64,000 nt of DNA from Tubulanus polymorphus (Eukaryota > Nemertea > Palaeonemertea > Tubulaniformes > Tubulanidae): the NCBI RefSeq assembly GCF_964204645.1, contig NC_134027.1:26152485-26216484 (forward strand), read 5' to 3'. This document shows positions 23,414 to 34,906 of this stretch, one piece after another (position 1 is the first letter of the stretch; each line of letters opens with the position of its first letter). A program made the translations under genes and the position numbers. Below the pieces are notes generated by a model that was not told the DNA's origin, searched no databases, and worked only from the letters and a program-made list of their open reading frames with translations.

Positions 23414-26400
23414 TCATTCCGACGATAAAGGTAGAGATTGTTTTACTGTTTTATCAGTGGGTTTATCAGCATGTTTATCTACTTTATCAGCAGGCGTACC
23501 AGAAGGTTTATCAGGCGATGACAACGCGTTCAGAATTCTACGAACGTTTCTTAAACCTTCATGAGGAGGAGTCTGTAAAACAGAACGAAAATAATTCAAT
23601 CAAAGAGAAGAGAGAATCGCGCGTGCGCAACCAAAACCACAACGAACAGAACTTAGGCTAAACAAAAATGATACCTTTTTTCTCCGCAGAGGCCGGGTCA
23701 TTTTTGTAAAATATGATAAAATTTATAAACAGTTCATTTCTATAGCGGCCGGGTCTGTTATGGTTAAATTGATCACGATTAAAAAAAAAGTAATGTATAG
23801 GGTAGATAGGCGGCCGGCCGGGTCAACATTTCAGCTCAGCAGAGCGGAGAAACAAGGTATCAATTTTTTTTAGCCTTACCATTTTATCATCTCCTAAGAT
23901 CCGTTGACTAGGTCGTTGATATCCAGGTCGAGTACTCGGAGCGAGTAAATGTAATAGTTTATTCCACGCAGGAATATTGTGTTTGGCAGGAGATGATGAT
24001 AACGATGATGACGAATCCTCTGTTGTACAATCTACAGCGGAGTTTCTAGGTATATACGTCGACCAGGAACACCACGGTTTATGCTGAGACAGAGGTTGAA
24101 ATGCGTTTTGCGGTCGTTCGGAATTGGACTGAAATTATTTTAAAAAAATTTCTAGAATATTATGCCAGCGGTTTTCTAGTAGTAAGGCTGAGGCTTTAGT
24201 AAGCGTCTTAAGAACTTTTTTATAGCAAAAGTAAACACTTTAATAAAGCAAGCACTTTTGGGACTCGCTACGAACCCTCTATGGGTTTTTAGCCACAAAT
24301 GCAAAACAGTCAAACTCATTTAATTTGTTGTAGTTGGGGTCATTATTTTACCTCTATTTTACGTTTCTTTGAACTTGGTTCTGATTGGCCCTCCTGCTCT
24401 TGCTCCTGCTCCTGCTCCTCAGTCAATGAATGATCAAGAGTTGATTCTTTTAATAATGTTAAATTCCATGTTCCAATCTTTCTCCGGCAAAATGAACAAA
24501 CCAGCGTCGTATCGGAACTGAAAACATTTCATAACTGTGTTAATTTAGCATCGCATACATTACAGTGCTGAATACAGTAATCCTTGTGTTCAGTCGGATT
24601 TTTTGGGACCAATAAAAATCCTCCGACTTTGAATAAGTCAGATTTCTGGCCTTTTTCCGAAAATTATGACTTAAGAAGTAATCTTATCAAAGTTAAACCT
24701 CCCTGTATAGCCAGGGACAAGACACCTTCAGACATTTACCATAGCATTGCTGATTACATGTCTAATGTCTGGTATTCATAGTTCATTTCTAATTAGAAAA
24801 TGTCTCAGGTAAAGTCCTGAACACAAGTGTGGACGAACAAAAACGTATTAGATGTCTTGAGAGGTACAGGATCTAATGTCTATTTCAACTCGACTTGAGA
24901 GCATATCAGGTGGCCTAGCTCAATCAGTTCTGTCGGTACATACCTGATCAGGATCCGATCTTGGCTATAAAAAACCACTTGGCCGGGGGACAAGCATATC
25001 TGAAATTTTGCTTGCCCCCTCCAAAAGTTACTAGCCCTACACAGGCACTATCATCCATTGTATCGAGTGGGAAAATGATTTATGACATGAAATTGCACTA
25101 GGGGACAAGTGATAATGATAACCTACTTGCCCTGATGAGAATATACTTGTCCCGCGCAATCGGATAAGTGCTTAGATCGGACCCTGCTGATTAAAGTCTC
25201 ATTAGGACCAGAAAGCACTGGCGGTTGATAGAAAGCATGTACCAACAAAAATGAGCTAGCTAGGCCACCTCATGTGCTCTAAAATCAAGTTGAAATAGAC
25301 ATTCAGCTGCAGATTGATGCATGTACCTGCATTAGGTTACGTGAGAGTTGAATCGAGTTTACCTGGGATTCCAGCCGCATAATGCAATTTTACAAGCTGT
25401 ATTAATGATCGCTGATCTGACGTGTAAATCATCGGGTAATTCTACTACCGACTGCTTCGGAACGCAATCCGCTAGTTTTTCCAAGTCACACGGAGACAAC
25501 TAAAGCGGCATGAAATAGAACGACATAATTCACAGGTTTTAATAACGGAATGAACGAATAATTTGATGATACTTACTGATTTGAACAGGTCGGCTAGCGG
25601 TAATTTCAATCCTAATTTGATTAAGTTGTTGAGGCGTTCGTGATATTCATTTATACACACATTTTTATCGGTAAAATCGATTTCTAAATATGACTCTGAA
25701 AATGGGAGAATTAAAAAACCAATTCTAAACATATTCAGATTGCATTAAATGAGGTAGATGTATGTCGTCTATCTTGGTTAAACTTGACTCTCAGGTTGAA
25801 TTACTGGTAGTTGATTTCTAATGTCTTGGAGGTAATTTGAAATTTTTCGAAAAATTACACCCCAACGCATTACAAGACATGAAAATACCATGGTGCGGTG
25901 TACTAGCAATGTCAATCACTGATTTATACACCGCACTGCGGTGTAGACACACTGAAAGGGTTAACCATCAACTGTTCAAATTTTGTGGAACTCGGTCAAG
26001 ACAGGGAGTTACTAGACAATTTGTACCCTTCACAAGACAAGTTCTAGATGCTAAATACATTTAGAGTAACTCAGAGAAACATGTGGATGTTCAGCCTCAG
26101 AAGATTCTTAAAACCTAACAGAGATATTTGTTTTTGGTACTCACCGGGACAAGGGTTAAAACGCCATGAACAATGTTCGTGATGACGATTTATAATCAAA
26201 TCTTCGAGATTCTTAACTGCTTTCTTATCTGAAAAATAATCGACAGAAATTGAAAAAAAAGAAAACAAGCAGCAGAAGATACGAATCACGATGTTGTAAC
26301 TTACGATGAGTGATGTCCGTGATGTGAGGTAATTGTCCGGAGAGGAATACTTTACAACTAACGCATTTCAATAAATCGCGGTCTACATTTTGCCAGCCGT

Positions 26401-27092
26401 ACCGAGCGCAGGTTAACGGTGCTAGATGAAGAGGTTTCGCGAACCACGTCACATTCTAATGAAACAAACAAAATCGATAAATATGCAGGATTACAATCTA
26501 TCTTCAGGAAGTTACAGCAGTAGAGCAATTTTTGTAATCTTGAAATTAAATCGGGATGCCTTTCAATCTATTCATTTGATATTGTCGTTATTTGATGTGT
26601 CCCCTTATAAATCCACCCCACCTGCTGGGAACCAAAGGAACAGGGTAGCTAAAGTTTAGTGCACTTTTCTAGATTTCTAGTGTCAACAGGGAACAAGGAA
26701 ACCTGTGATAATTCACTAGGGTCGGGAAGCCCTACCGTAAATGTAGAAACTCTGTCAAAAAACTGCTCTTTGCTTCTCGGTCCTGTGGTTATACTATTGC
26801 ACTGGGTCGAATTTGAATCTTTAGTTGAAGTTTTCACATTGTCGCTGACCCTGAAAATAATCAATTTGCACGAATAAATGAATTTGAATTTGACTAGATT
26901 GAGCGTTTCGCCAGTATTCAAACGCTCATATCCCAGTTATTTGTGGAAATAAACGGATAAAACTCAGCCAAATTACAGGCAATTACATCAAATAAATACT
27001 GACTCTTTGATTTGATCATTCGTCTCATCGGGCTTGAAGATCGTCGATAAAACAAGTTTCGCTCGTTCAAAAATTGATGACTTGGTCGCCAT
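23414..27092 (-). CDS. ZC3HC1: ZC3HC1 / NIPA, zinc-finger C3HC protein
   Basis: Eight coding exons on the minus strand: 27000-27092, 26305-26455, 26145-26228, 25578-25695, 25363-25499, 24352-24517, 23880-24128 and 23414-23572, about 385 residues. The N-terminal C3HC zinc-binding region is clear (NVTWFAKPLHLAPLTCARYG, WQNVDRDLLKCVSCKVFL, then HHEHCSWRFNPCP). The second, Rsm1-like region follows: ALCGWNP, LVCSFCRRKIGTWNL, then FQPLSQHKPWCSW. A Glu/Gln run and SKKRK, a likely nuclear localisation signal, lie between its halves. Family knowledge: ZC3HC1 binds TPR at the nuclear basket and was first described as an F-box-like partner that targets cyclin B1. It is shorter than the human protein (about 500 residues), mainly in the variable acidic linker. 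Its divergent neighbour is KLHDC10. Confidence 0.93.
23656..23875. mobile_element. Harbinger-like MITE, copy 2, inside a ZC3HC1 splice donor
   Basis: It is 220 bp, starts GGCTAAACAAAAATGATACC, ends with the inverted form ...TTTTTTTAGCC, and is flanked by TTA at 23653-23655 and 23876-23878. It fills most of the 307-bp last intron of ZC3HC1. Its edge lies 4 bases inside the intron, so the donor GTAAGG is half target duplication and half element end. Confidence 0.9.
24872..25305. repeat. Foldback element, second member, interrupted by another repeat
   Basis: Left end CTAATGTCTATTTCAACTCG with GGTGGCCTAGCTCA and CGGTACATACCTGATC. Right end GAGCTAGCTAGGCCACC then AAGTTGAAATAGACATT. The middle, about 24955-25192, is a different repeat that also occurs alone at 62690-62925, so one element has inserted into the other. 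It lies in intron 5 of ZC3HC1. Confidence 0.75.
25835..25960. mobile_element. Truncated piggyBac-like MITE
   Basis: Only the right end is intact: ACACCGCACTGCGGTGTAGA then CACACTGAAAGGG followed by TTAA at 25961-25964. The left side keeps a block resembling the interior of the full copies (GAAAAATTACACCCCAACGC). Full copies: 31565-31736, 40777-41064, 58197-58476. Confidence 0.7.
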
Positions 27093-29090
27093 GTTTGTTT
27101 ATAAATAGGAAGTAACTATTCGTACGGACCAATGCGGATAACTCCGAAGACTATTCGTACGGACCCTTAAGGATAACTCCGAAGGCTTAATTACGGCACG
27201 GCGTACCATTGCGCGGTACCGGGCGGACCCCCGTAACATAAAACTCATATAAAAGTTATATACCTATTATTAAAAGTTATATACCTATAAGTTATATACC
27301 TATTTTCAGAGGTGGAAACTTGAAGTTAACATTAAAAAAAGTAAGGTCATAGTATTTAGTCGTAAGGGTAACATTCGCAGTGTCCCTAGACTTTAAGTAC
27401 GGCAATCTAGCATTAGACATAGTGAAAGAATACAAGTACCTCGGTATAATTTTTTCATCAGACGGTGTTTTTAACAAAGCAAAGGTCCACCTGGTAAATA
27501 ATGCTAGAAGAGCCATGTTCTCAATCCAAAAACTTATTGGTGCGGGTAACTGCACCCCAGAAGTATGTATAAAACTTTTCGATAATTTGGTGGCACCAAT
27601 TTTATTGTACAGCTGTGAAATTTGGGTCCCCTCAAAACAACTCCTAAGGAAAATCTCAAAAACTGATGTCTTTAACATTGAATTAGCATTTGAAAAAGAT
27701 GACCACCTACAGAAACTATTTATCTCGTTTTGTAAATATGTACTTAATGTAACACGTCGAGCAACAAACGTGGCTGTGGTGAACTCGGTAGATACCCACT
27801 CTATATAGCTGCTTGTATGAGACTCCTGAAATTCTGGCATGCTGTGCACCAGAATCAGGACAGATTGGTGTACCACGCCATGCAAGAGTCAATCTTGTTG
27901 AACTCTACTTGGTATAACTTCCTCGCAAAACTTGCTGGCATCCTTAACCATTCAGAACTGATAGAGAATCCATCTAATTCTAAATCTTTTACCCGAGCTA
28001 AACATACACTACAAGAGAGATATAAAATTTTTTGGCACAAATGGATATCAAATTCCCCAAAACTAGACTGCTACAAAAATCTAAATCCTGAATTTACCAT
28101 GACGCCATTCTTAATGGATCCTATACTACCAAAACTGTTTAGAACCAACATTTGTAAATTTAGGATAAGTAATCATCGTCTTCTGATAGAGCGAGGAAGA
28201 TATACCAATTTACCAAGAGAGAATAGACTGTGCCAACACTGTAATGCCATTGAAGATGAGTTTCATTTTATAATAGAATGCTCTCGACTAAATGAAATAA
28301 GATATAACATAAACAGAGCAGTGAGCTGTATATACCCAGATGCCCCAAATTGGGAGGACCAGACCAAATTCAAAAAACTTCTCACAGATAAGAAACTAAG
28401 ATGGTCCTATTGGGGAATACATCTCTAAAGGCTTTGAAATCCTAGACTCTGATAATAATTAACACGAAACTGCTTTTATTCTTGTTATATTAATGTAAAA
28501 TGTTTATGTTTTGTAAATACTATTTGTAAATATCACTCTGTGCATCTCGACCCGAAAGGGTTTAAGCAGTACAATATTTATTGAATTGTTTGTTGAATTG
28601 AATTATAAAACTAATCGCCCGGGGTCTCAGAGGTTCGTTCCGAATTTCTGGCGTAATGCGATATTTTTGTTATATACTTTTAAAAAGTGTTCTGAGGGTG
28701 CGACTCCGAGGTAATTCTGAACTACACAAACGGAAATTTCTTTGAGAAATAAAATTATTTTTTAAATGTTTTTAGACTCTGTATTTGCCTATTTTAGAAT
28801 CAATTTTGACCTTGCTTTATAACAAACAACAATTGTGTTTAAATACAGGTCTAATTTCTAAATGACGGACAGGCGGGAATGTCCGTCAGTTGGCCCTAGA
28901 GATGGTAGAGTGTGTTCTTCACCGAGCGCGCCGCACAAGAATACCGGCAACCCGTCTAAACGGAGCGCTTTACAACAACACCGGTAACCCGTCTACTTCA
29001 ATCCTCAATTCCTGTATGTCCCTGATTGTCATTAGTAAATATTGGAGTTTGAATTTGATGTGATGTTTTCTGGTGAAATACTACCTAAAT
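27093..29090. promoter_or_regulatory. Divergent intergenic region ZC3HC1 / KLHDC10
   Basis: The two start codons face away from each other across 2.0 kb. Near the ZC3HC1 start is a direct repeat ACTATTCGTACGGACC...GGATAACTCCGAAG at 27116-27153 and 27153-27191, then GC-rich sequence. Near the KLHDC10 start is another GC-rich patch, 28865-29000, with a twice-used ACCCGTCTA. Between them sits the LINE remnant 27303-28605. No TATA box is obvious at either end. Confidence 0.55.
27303..28605 (+). pseudogene. 5'-truncated, frameshifted non-LTR retrotransposon (LINE) 3' end
   Basis: The remains of a reverse transcriptase C-terminus run across three frames: about 27310-27390 (RWKLEVNIKKSKVIVFSRK), 27380-27808 (EYKYLGIIFSSDG, a hallmark of LINE reverse transcriptases), then 27800-28428 (GRYPLYIAACMRLLKFWHAV through CQHCNAIEDEFHFIIECSRL, a Cys/His motif typical of the end of jockey/CR1-like proteins). 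Frame changes near 27390 and 27795 show it is dead. The 3' UTR has ACCCGAAAGGGTTTAAGCAG and ends in TTGAATTG-rich sequence around 28600. It probably arrived as a truncated copy. Confidence 0.88.
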
Positions 29091-32000
29091 ATGGAAGATG
29101 AAGTGAAATATTTCACATTTGAGTTGGTCACAGCTAAAGCAGATGAACAAAATGATCCAGGTAGGTAGAGAGGCTACGTCTGGTGTAGTTAGTTACCTAA
29201 TCGTTGGTGGTAAGCTTTTTCGATAAATATCCGATCGTGAAACTAAACCACGGCACAGACAGGTTACTGACTACGTCTGGTGCTGTCAGTCCAGCTACTT
29301 TTTACTAATGTCTATTTATTAATTGATGAGACCTGTTTTTCTTGGATATTTTGCTTACTTTTTGGGGTACATACCTCATTTATGTCTTAACAGAATGCCA
29401 AAAATCGCGGACAACAACTGAATATCCGATATATTTCCAGTTCTGTACCAATTAGATGGATTGGCAAAAATACTCCTTAAGTCCAGTTGAATGAGAGAGA
29501 AAATCCTCCATTTTGTGAAATTTCTTGAATTTTTACATTGTCACCATGCCTACGAAATGAAGTTATTTTTCTTGTGGGGTCTCCACAACTAAATCAGGGT
29601 GGCGTAGGCATGGTAACAATGTTCAAATTCAAGAAATTTGACAAAATGGAGGATTTTCTCTCTCATTCAACTGGACTTAAGGAGTCTTTTTGCCAATCCA
29701 TCTAATTGGTACAGAACTGGAAATATATCGGATATTCAGTTGTTGTCCGCGACTTTTGGCATTCTGTTAAGACATAAATGAGGTATGTACCCCAAAAAGT
29801 AAGCAAAATATCCAAGAAAAACAGGTCTCATCAATTGATAAATAGACATTAACCCTCTCAACCCTCTGCTGGGTAGTCTAAATTTAGTAGTCTGGGAAGT
29901 CTAGTTTTTAGTTTACCTAGCCGTTGTTTGTTGGGTGGTTCGTTGTAGGGGAACCCTACAACGACTGGTATTCAGACTACCCTCTGGTTCCTCAAGATCC
30001 TACTAACCCTAAACCCGATGATATGATTTTTACCTCCTGACTGCAATTACTTAGAGTGTAACCCTAGTGGGTCTTAAGAGACGGCCAGGGCCTTTTTATA
30101 GGTTGTTATGGCTCACAACCTGACTAAGTTAGCAGAGCTTAGTCCATGTATGTGTCTCGACAGCCAACGCCAGAGGTGGTTTCCAACTAGGGACCTCTCG
30201 GTTCCCAGTCCTCCACTCAACCAACTGAGCTAACTGCACAGGACAAATTAAAAGAATTTTAAAATCGAAAATTTATTTATTCAAAAAATCTAAACTATAA
30301 AATACATACGCGTAGGCCTATACTATATTATATAGGGTACGGTCAAGTAGTGCAAAAGTAAATACTTTGCTCTATAGCTTACTACGGCTAAATATCCCAA
30401 AATCAACTTTTTACGCTTTTTTGGCTAGCCTTTCTGTTCGATTCATTTGTCTCCCAGCTCCAGACGATCGTTCATTTCTGATTTGTGTAAATATTTTCAG
30501 AGTTTCTGCAGCACCCCGACGACAGAAGCGGTCACAGAATAATCGTCACGAATAATAATCTTTATTCGATCGGAGGTTATAATCCTCATTATTGGGGTCG
30601 AGAAAACGATGAGTTTACTATATACCCTATATTCAGAGAAGTACGTCTAATGTTTAAAATCAATAGTTTTCTCATCCTCGCTTGCCAGGGTTTGATTGAC
30701 TCCCGCTGAAGCTCAGGCCAACACAAACCTTGGCCGCAAACCCTTTATTGGTCTTTTGCACCACTCAAGATTTCTTTGGCGCAATAGACCAATAAAGGAA
30801 CTCGGTTTGTTGAATGAGCTTGCGCAGAAGAAATTCAAACCCTGGGAAGTGAGGATGGTCTATCTGAAGCGATGTCTCTATCTTAACTATCCGCTGATTA
30901 ACTTTAACCATTTTATGTGCAACTGACCCCCATTGTAATAAGTGATATGATATTGGTTTGGTTTTTCGTAGTTATGGAAGTTCAATTTAACGACTAGAAT
31001 ATGGATGAAACTGAAAACATCAGGAGAGATGCCCGTCGAATTAGCCTCACATGCAGGTAATTACATTCGAGTTTTCATAAATAATTGGTAATACATTCTA
31101 GGTTTGATTCTAGTCTGAATACCGGACAGGTGATGTACTAGGTTACCCGACAACTTGGAAAAAACAGTTTTAGTTCTAGATACCGGTAGGCCTATTGTGA
31201 CCTGAATTTCTGCACCCAATTCGACAGTTATGAATTAGATTGACTGTAGCTCTTGATATTCATGTACAGGGGCTGGTTGCATAGTCATGGCTTAGACTTA
31301 AGACCAGTCCAAGACCAACTTTGTTCTATAGCCAATCTAACAATCTAAGACCAGTCTCAACATTTAAGACCACTTTTGGACTTAAGTCACAACTGTGCAA
31401 CTGGACCCTGGGGCCGATTCCAAAGTTGAGACTTAAGTAAAAAAGTGGTCTTAAAACTTAAATCTGGTCTTAAACTGTTAGATTAGGTAGAACTAAGATG
31501 GTCTTAGATTTGTCTGAAGTCTAAGCCATGACTATGGAACCGGCCCCAGGTGCTTATTTCTTAACCCTTTCAGTGCAGCTACAACACTGCAGTGCGATGT
31601 ATAGATCGGTGATGGACTAGTACACCGCATCGCTGTGTATTGATATTAGTAAAAAGTTTTTATTTCCATTGAAAGATGACAGCTCCTGGAATTTTTTAAG
31701 CGCGCTTCCGGGTATCATTAGTCGGCACTAAAAGGATTAATATGACCCCACGAAAAACAACTGAAGTTTTTGTTTCGGCCCAAGTGATGGATTGGCCCTA
31801 AAAATTGCGCAGTTCATCTGTCGCCATTAATCAATTGACTGTACTAACCAGATATTGATGTATTATAGCGGTGCTTGTTTCTTATTCAGCATTGTTACTG
31901 GGTAACAATTTACTGGTTCACGGCGGAACAGGAACTCCGTTCGGATATTCGAGCAGTAATCAACTTTACGCCTGTAATTTACGTACTTTACAATGGGTGA

Positions 32001-34712
32001 ACATACAATGCAACGGAACTCTACCTGGAGAGGTTTACGGACATGTAAGTTTGTTTTAGCTTTACGTCGTTCGGATCTAGGTTTGCCGACACTACCGGTA
32101 ATCCTATTCGATTGTTCATTTAACATCAAGACAGGACCACAATTTTTGAAGCATTAGTTATTGTTTAGGCCTAACTAAAATCTTTGCTTCGGGCGAAAAA
32201 ACAAACGTTTACTTATCTATATGGTTGGTTTTCTGAAAAAGAGTGAGTGACCGTTTATAATTTAATTGAAGGAGAAACCCACAATTGTGAAGAAGAAAAA
32301 CTAATAAGACTCACTCCTATGAGCCATTTTCAAAACTAAGAGAGCAGCAATGTTCAGGTTCAATTCTACGAGCTATTTTCGAAAAGAGTTTTGAAAATGT
32401 CTCATAGAATTGAGTTGAAATGTCACTTCTCTCTTAGCAGTGAAAAAGGCTCATAGAATTGATTTCAAGGCTGAGGGCCTTACTTCAATTGTGTTTGATT
32501 ATTTTCTGATGTTGTCGTTACAGAGTCTCACGGTGGTTGGTAAATATATCTATATGTTCGGTGGCACGACTGGATTTGAATACAGCGACGACGTACATAA
32601 ACTTGACCTGGAAACGTTCATCTGGGAAAGAATTCCGATAGACGATCGTAAACCACCCGATAATAGAAGACGACCAAAAGGAAGGTAAGAATCATTCTGT
32701 CAACTGTGAAACAGGTTACCACATTGCTAGAGAGTGGCCTGCTTTGTTGCTGAATCATTCCAATGTTTCAATTGAAGTTTCGCAATTTGTAATTAGCTAT
32801 GGAGACAGAACAACTACTGTATTCAGTGCTTATTAATTTCCGGTTGTTCAGATATATTGAGACTAGGACCAAATATGGTCTTCATATTACGGCTCAAACC
32901 TTATTGGCCAAGCTTAAGCGGAAGATATGCTTCGATCCTTTACCAAGTGTTTTGGCGATCTTGATTATTCAATACTTTGTTTGTGGATGGACAGAATGTA
33001 AATTGGAAATTTTATGAACTATTCTTGAATCGTCCTACAAAAAGTCCTACAAAGTCCTTGAATGAAATTGGATATGGGCGCTATTGATCCTGGGAGGCAG
33101 ATATTGCAATTGAATTAAATTTCAAAATATTCTCTTCTAAACTAGGTATCGGCATGAAGCTGTCACAGATGGTGAAAAGGTTTTTATTTTTGGCGGTGGA
33201 AGAGCTTACGCTACTTACGGATTTGAAGAGGTAGCAATGATGAACGTCGAGACTGAAAGCGATGAAAACTCAAACACTACTGATATTTATAATTAATGTA
33301 TACTTGTAGCTTGATGTTTTTAATATAAAAGAGAATGTTTGGGAGAAGCACACGTGTCAGCCGGCTGGATCAATCGGATTCCCTAAACCTAGACGATGTC
33401 ACAGTTGCGTCAGATATAAAAACAGTAAGCATTAATCGCGAGTCACTGACAAATTCTCACCGTCCGAAAAAAATATTGGAAATCAGCCGTGTTCACACTA
33501 TCCACTCACAGTTTGTTCAAATTAGACTATACACATTGTCACTGGTCAAGTTAGACACAACACTGTGATTGTGGTTGACAAGCAATAAGAACTATGTTTC
33601 TGTTCATACACAGAAAAATGGTCGATTATATTATCTAGAAAGAACCTGAATCAGTGTTTTTGTCCATTCTAGAATGGAATGGACTTTTATTTGCTAGGAT
33701 GAAAACTTGTTCTGTTCTAAATTGGAACAAATTGAGACCGTTCTGAATTACGAATGCGGCTAATGGGGAGGGAGGGGACGACGTTTTGTATCGGTGTCTG
33801 TTTATTATAGATGTGTTTATCTGTGGTGGATATAACGGTGCTGAACCATTCAATGATCTATGGAAGATGAATCTGACGACATATCAGTGGTCGAAATTCT
33901 CTCAATTACCGAACCCAGTTTATTTCCATTCGGCCGATGTTACAGTTGTAAGTATCCAATAATCGTTTCTCGTAAAGTGACTGTCGAAATCAATCGAAGA
34001 AGAAATCATGTAATTATGCTGTTTGTTCATTTTTCAAGATTTTAGTCAAGAGATTTCCCCATATCTTGACCAAATTTTTCTGATTACGGGAAATTATATG
34101 ATATCCTCAGTGAGATTTCCCGATATTTTCCCTGACCCTTGACCAACATTGTCCTGATTACATGAAATTATAAGATATCCTGACCCGGGTTGGGCTGTTT
34201 CCTATCAAGAGGTTCCTTGTGTCTCGAACAAAAACGACGAGACACCAAAAAGTCTAATTCCCCAATTTTTACCTGACCCTTGACCAAAATATCCCCGATT
34301 GAATTATATGATATCTTCAGTGGGTATATGAAGATATTCCTTGTGCCACTTGTCACCAGCAAGAACAACAAGACACCAAAATGCAAATTGCCTGACTTAA
34401 AAGAAAGGAGTCAGTCAGAATTTCATGATTTGTAAGAACCCCGATATGTTTATTACCGGTAGTGAAGATCATCTGAAATTTGTATTTGATGAATGTATGT
34501 TTCAGGATGGTTGCATGTATATATTCGGAGGTGTTAATGTGATAGACACCGAAAGAAATGCGGATATTTATCGGATTTGGCTGCATCCGCCGACCTTGAA
34601 AGAACAATGTTGGATACGATTTACGTCGTTAGTGGAAGACTTTGCGTTGCTGGGACGAGACGTTCTACTCGAAATCGGAATTCCCGAGGATTTAGTGTCA
34701 AGAGTGTGCTAG
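29091..34712 (+). CDS. KLHDC10: KLHDC10, kelch-domain E3 ligase receptor
   Basis: Nine coding exons: 29091-29160, 30501-30640, 30972-31056, 31869-32044, 32524-32684, 33146-33230, 33310-33424, 33811-33947 and 34506-34712, phases consistent, about 391 residues. Kelch repeats are visible as paired Gly motifs with downstream Trp: RSGHRIIVTNNNLYSIGGYN, LLGNNLLVHGGTGTPFG, YIYMFGGTTGFEYSDDVHKL, RYRHEAVTDGEKVFIFGGG, RRCHSCVRY...VFICGGYNG and CMYIFGGVNV. The C-terminal helix region (WIRFTSLVEDFALLGRDVLL) is where the human protein contacts elongin B/C. Family knowledge: KLHDC10 is a CUL2 substrate receptor that recognises Ala-tailed chains from ribosome quality control, and it has been linked to ASK1 signalling through PP5. 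AATAAA lies at 35651. Introns hold MITEs, foldbacks and a SINE. Confidence 0.94.
29186..29273. mobile_element. Mutator-like MITE, 88 bp, with 9-bp duplication
   Basis: TAGTTAGTTACCTAATCGTT ... ACAGGTTACTGACTA, flanked by CGTCTGGTG at 29177-29185 and 29274-29282. It starts 26 bases inside the first intron of KLHDC10 and lacks the middle block of the longer copies. Confidence 0.88.
29304..29852. repeat. Foldback element, third member, nearly perfect 240-bp arms
   Basis: Left arm ACTAATGTCTATTTATTAAT, right arm ATTGATAAATAGACATTAA. The arms match almost base for base inwards (GAGACCTGTTTTTCTTGG, GGTACATACCTCATTTATG, GGAAATATATCGGATATTCA, and so on) to a loop around 29560-29590. The very low arm divergence suggests recent origin or ongoing correction. 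Intronic to KLHDC10; transcription would give a long double-stranded RNA hairpin. Confidence 0.88.
29995..30243 (-). mobile_element. tRNA-derived SINE
   Basis: On the minus strand it starts GTGCAGTTAGCTCAGTTGGT (A-box-like TAGCTCAGTTGG), then GAGAGGTCCCTAGTTGGAAACC (degenerate B box), followed by a 170-bp non-tRNA body ending near the CTAAACCC of 30005. The B box has lost the TTCGA core, so it is an old copy. Confidence 0.65.
31267..31548. mobile_element. Two adjacent palindromic elements with GGCTTAGACTTAAGACC cores
   Basis: The first unit, about 31267-31407, starts GGGGCTGGTTGCATAGTCAT and ends TGTGCAACTGGACCC. The second, about 31408-31548, starts GGGCCGATTCCAAAGTTGAG and ends CATGACTATGGAACCGGCCCC. 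Both contain GTCTTAGATT-type blocks in mirrored order. Single relatives are at about 40049-40153 and 57684-57832. Intronic to KLHDC10. Confidence 0.7.
31565..31736. mobile_element. piggyBac-like MITE, short copy
   Basis: TTAA (31561-31564) then CCCTTTCAGTGCAGCTACAA; right end CGGCACTAAAAGGA then TTAA (31737-31740). It carries one diverged ACACTGCAGTGCGATGTATA block. TTAA flanks with CCCTTT ends are the piggyBac signature. Confidence 0.78.
34040..34442. repeat. TTACAGATCAGGGA-type inverted repeat element
   Basis: CCTGACCCTTGACCAAAATA, ATATGATATCTTCAGTGGG and CAAGACACCAAAATGC blocks, ending in ATGATTTGTAAGAACCCC. The same blocks recur at 54707-55073, 53300-53520 and 43010-43100. The left end of this copy is lost. 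Lies in the last intron of KLHDC10. Confidence 0.65.
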
Positions 34713-34906
34713 CTGTATAAATATTGACGATTCTCTAGAATTTCACAGTTATTCAAGAGAATATCATCAACCAATACTCGGAGTCCTCTGTGTTGTAACG
34801 ATAATTTAAAATCCCACACTAAGCATGTCGAGTCCGAAATGTTTCCTTGAGCTAGTGTAGTTTATTTCAACATTTCAACTATATCCTAATAGTCATCTCA
34901 TAATAA

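Noticed and set aside
26640-26930. Possible LINE 3' end with AATTTGAATTTG tail
   Set aside because: Only a short AT-rich tail and a short frame are visible; not enough to assign an element.
27292-27885. 197-residue minus-strand frame opposite the LINE
   Set aside because: Shadow of the reverse-transcriptase remnant on the plus strand.
30175-30243. Possible tRNA gene on the minus strand
   Set aside because: The A box is good but the B box is damaged and no acceptor stem closes; the flanking body is that of a SINE.
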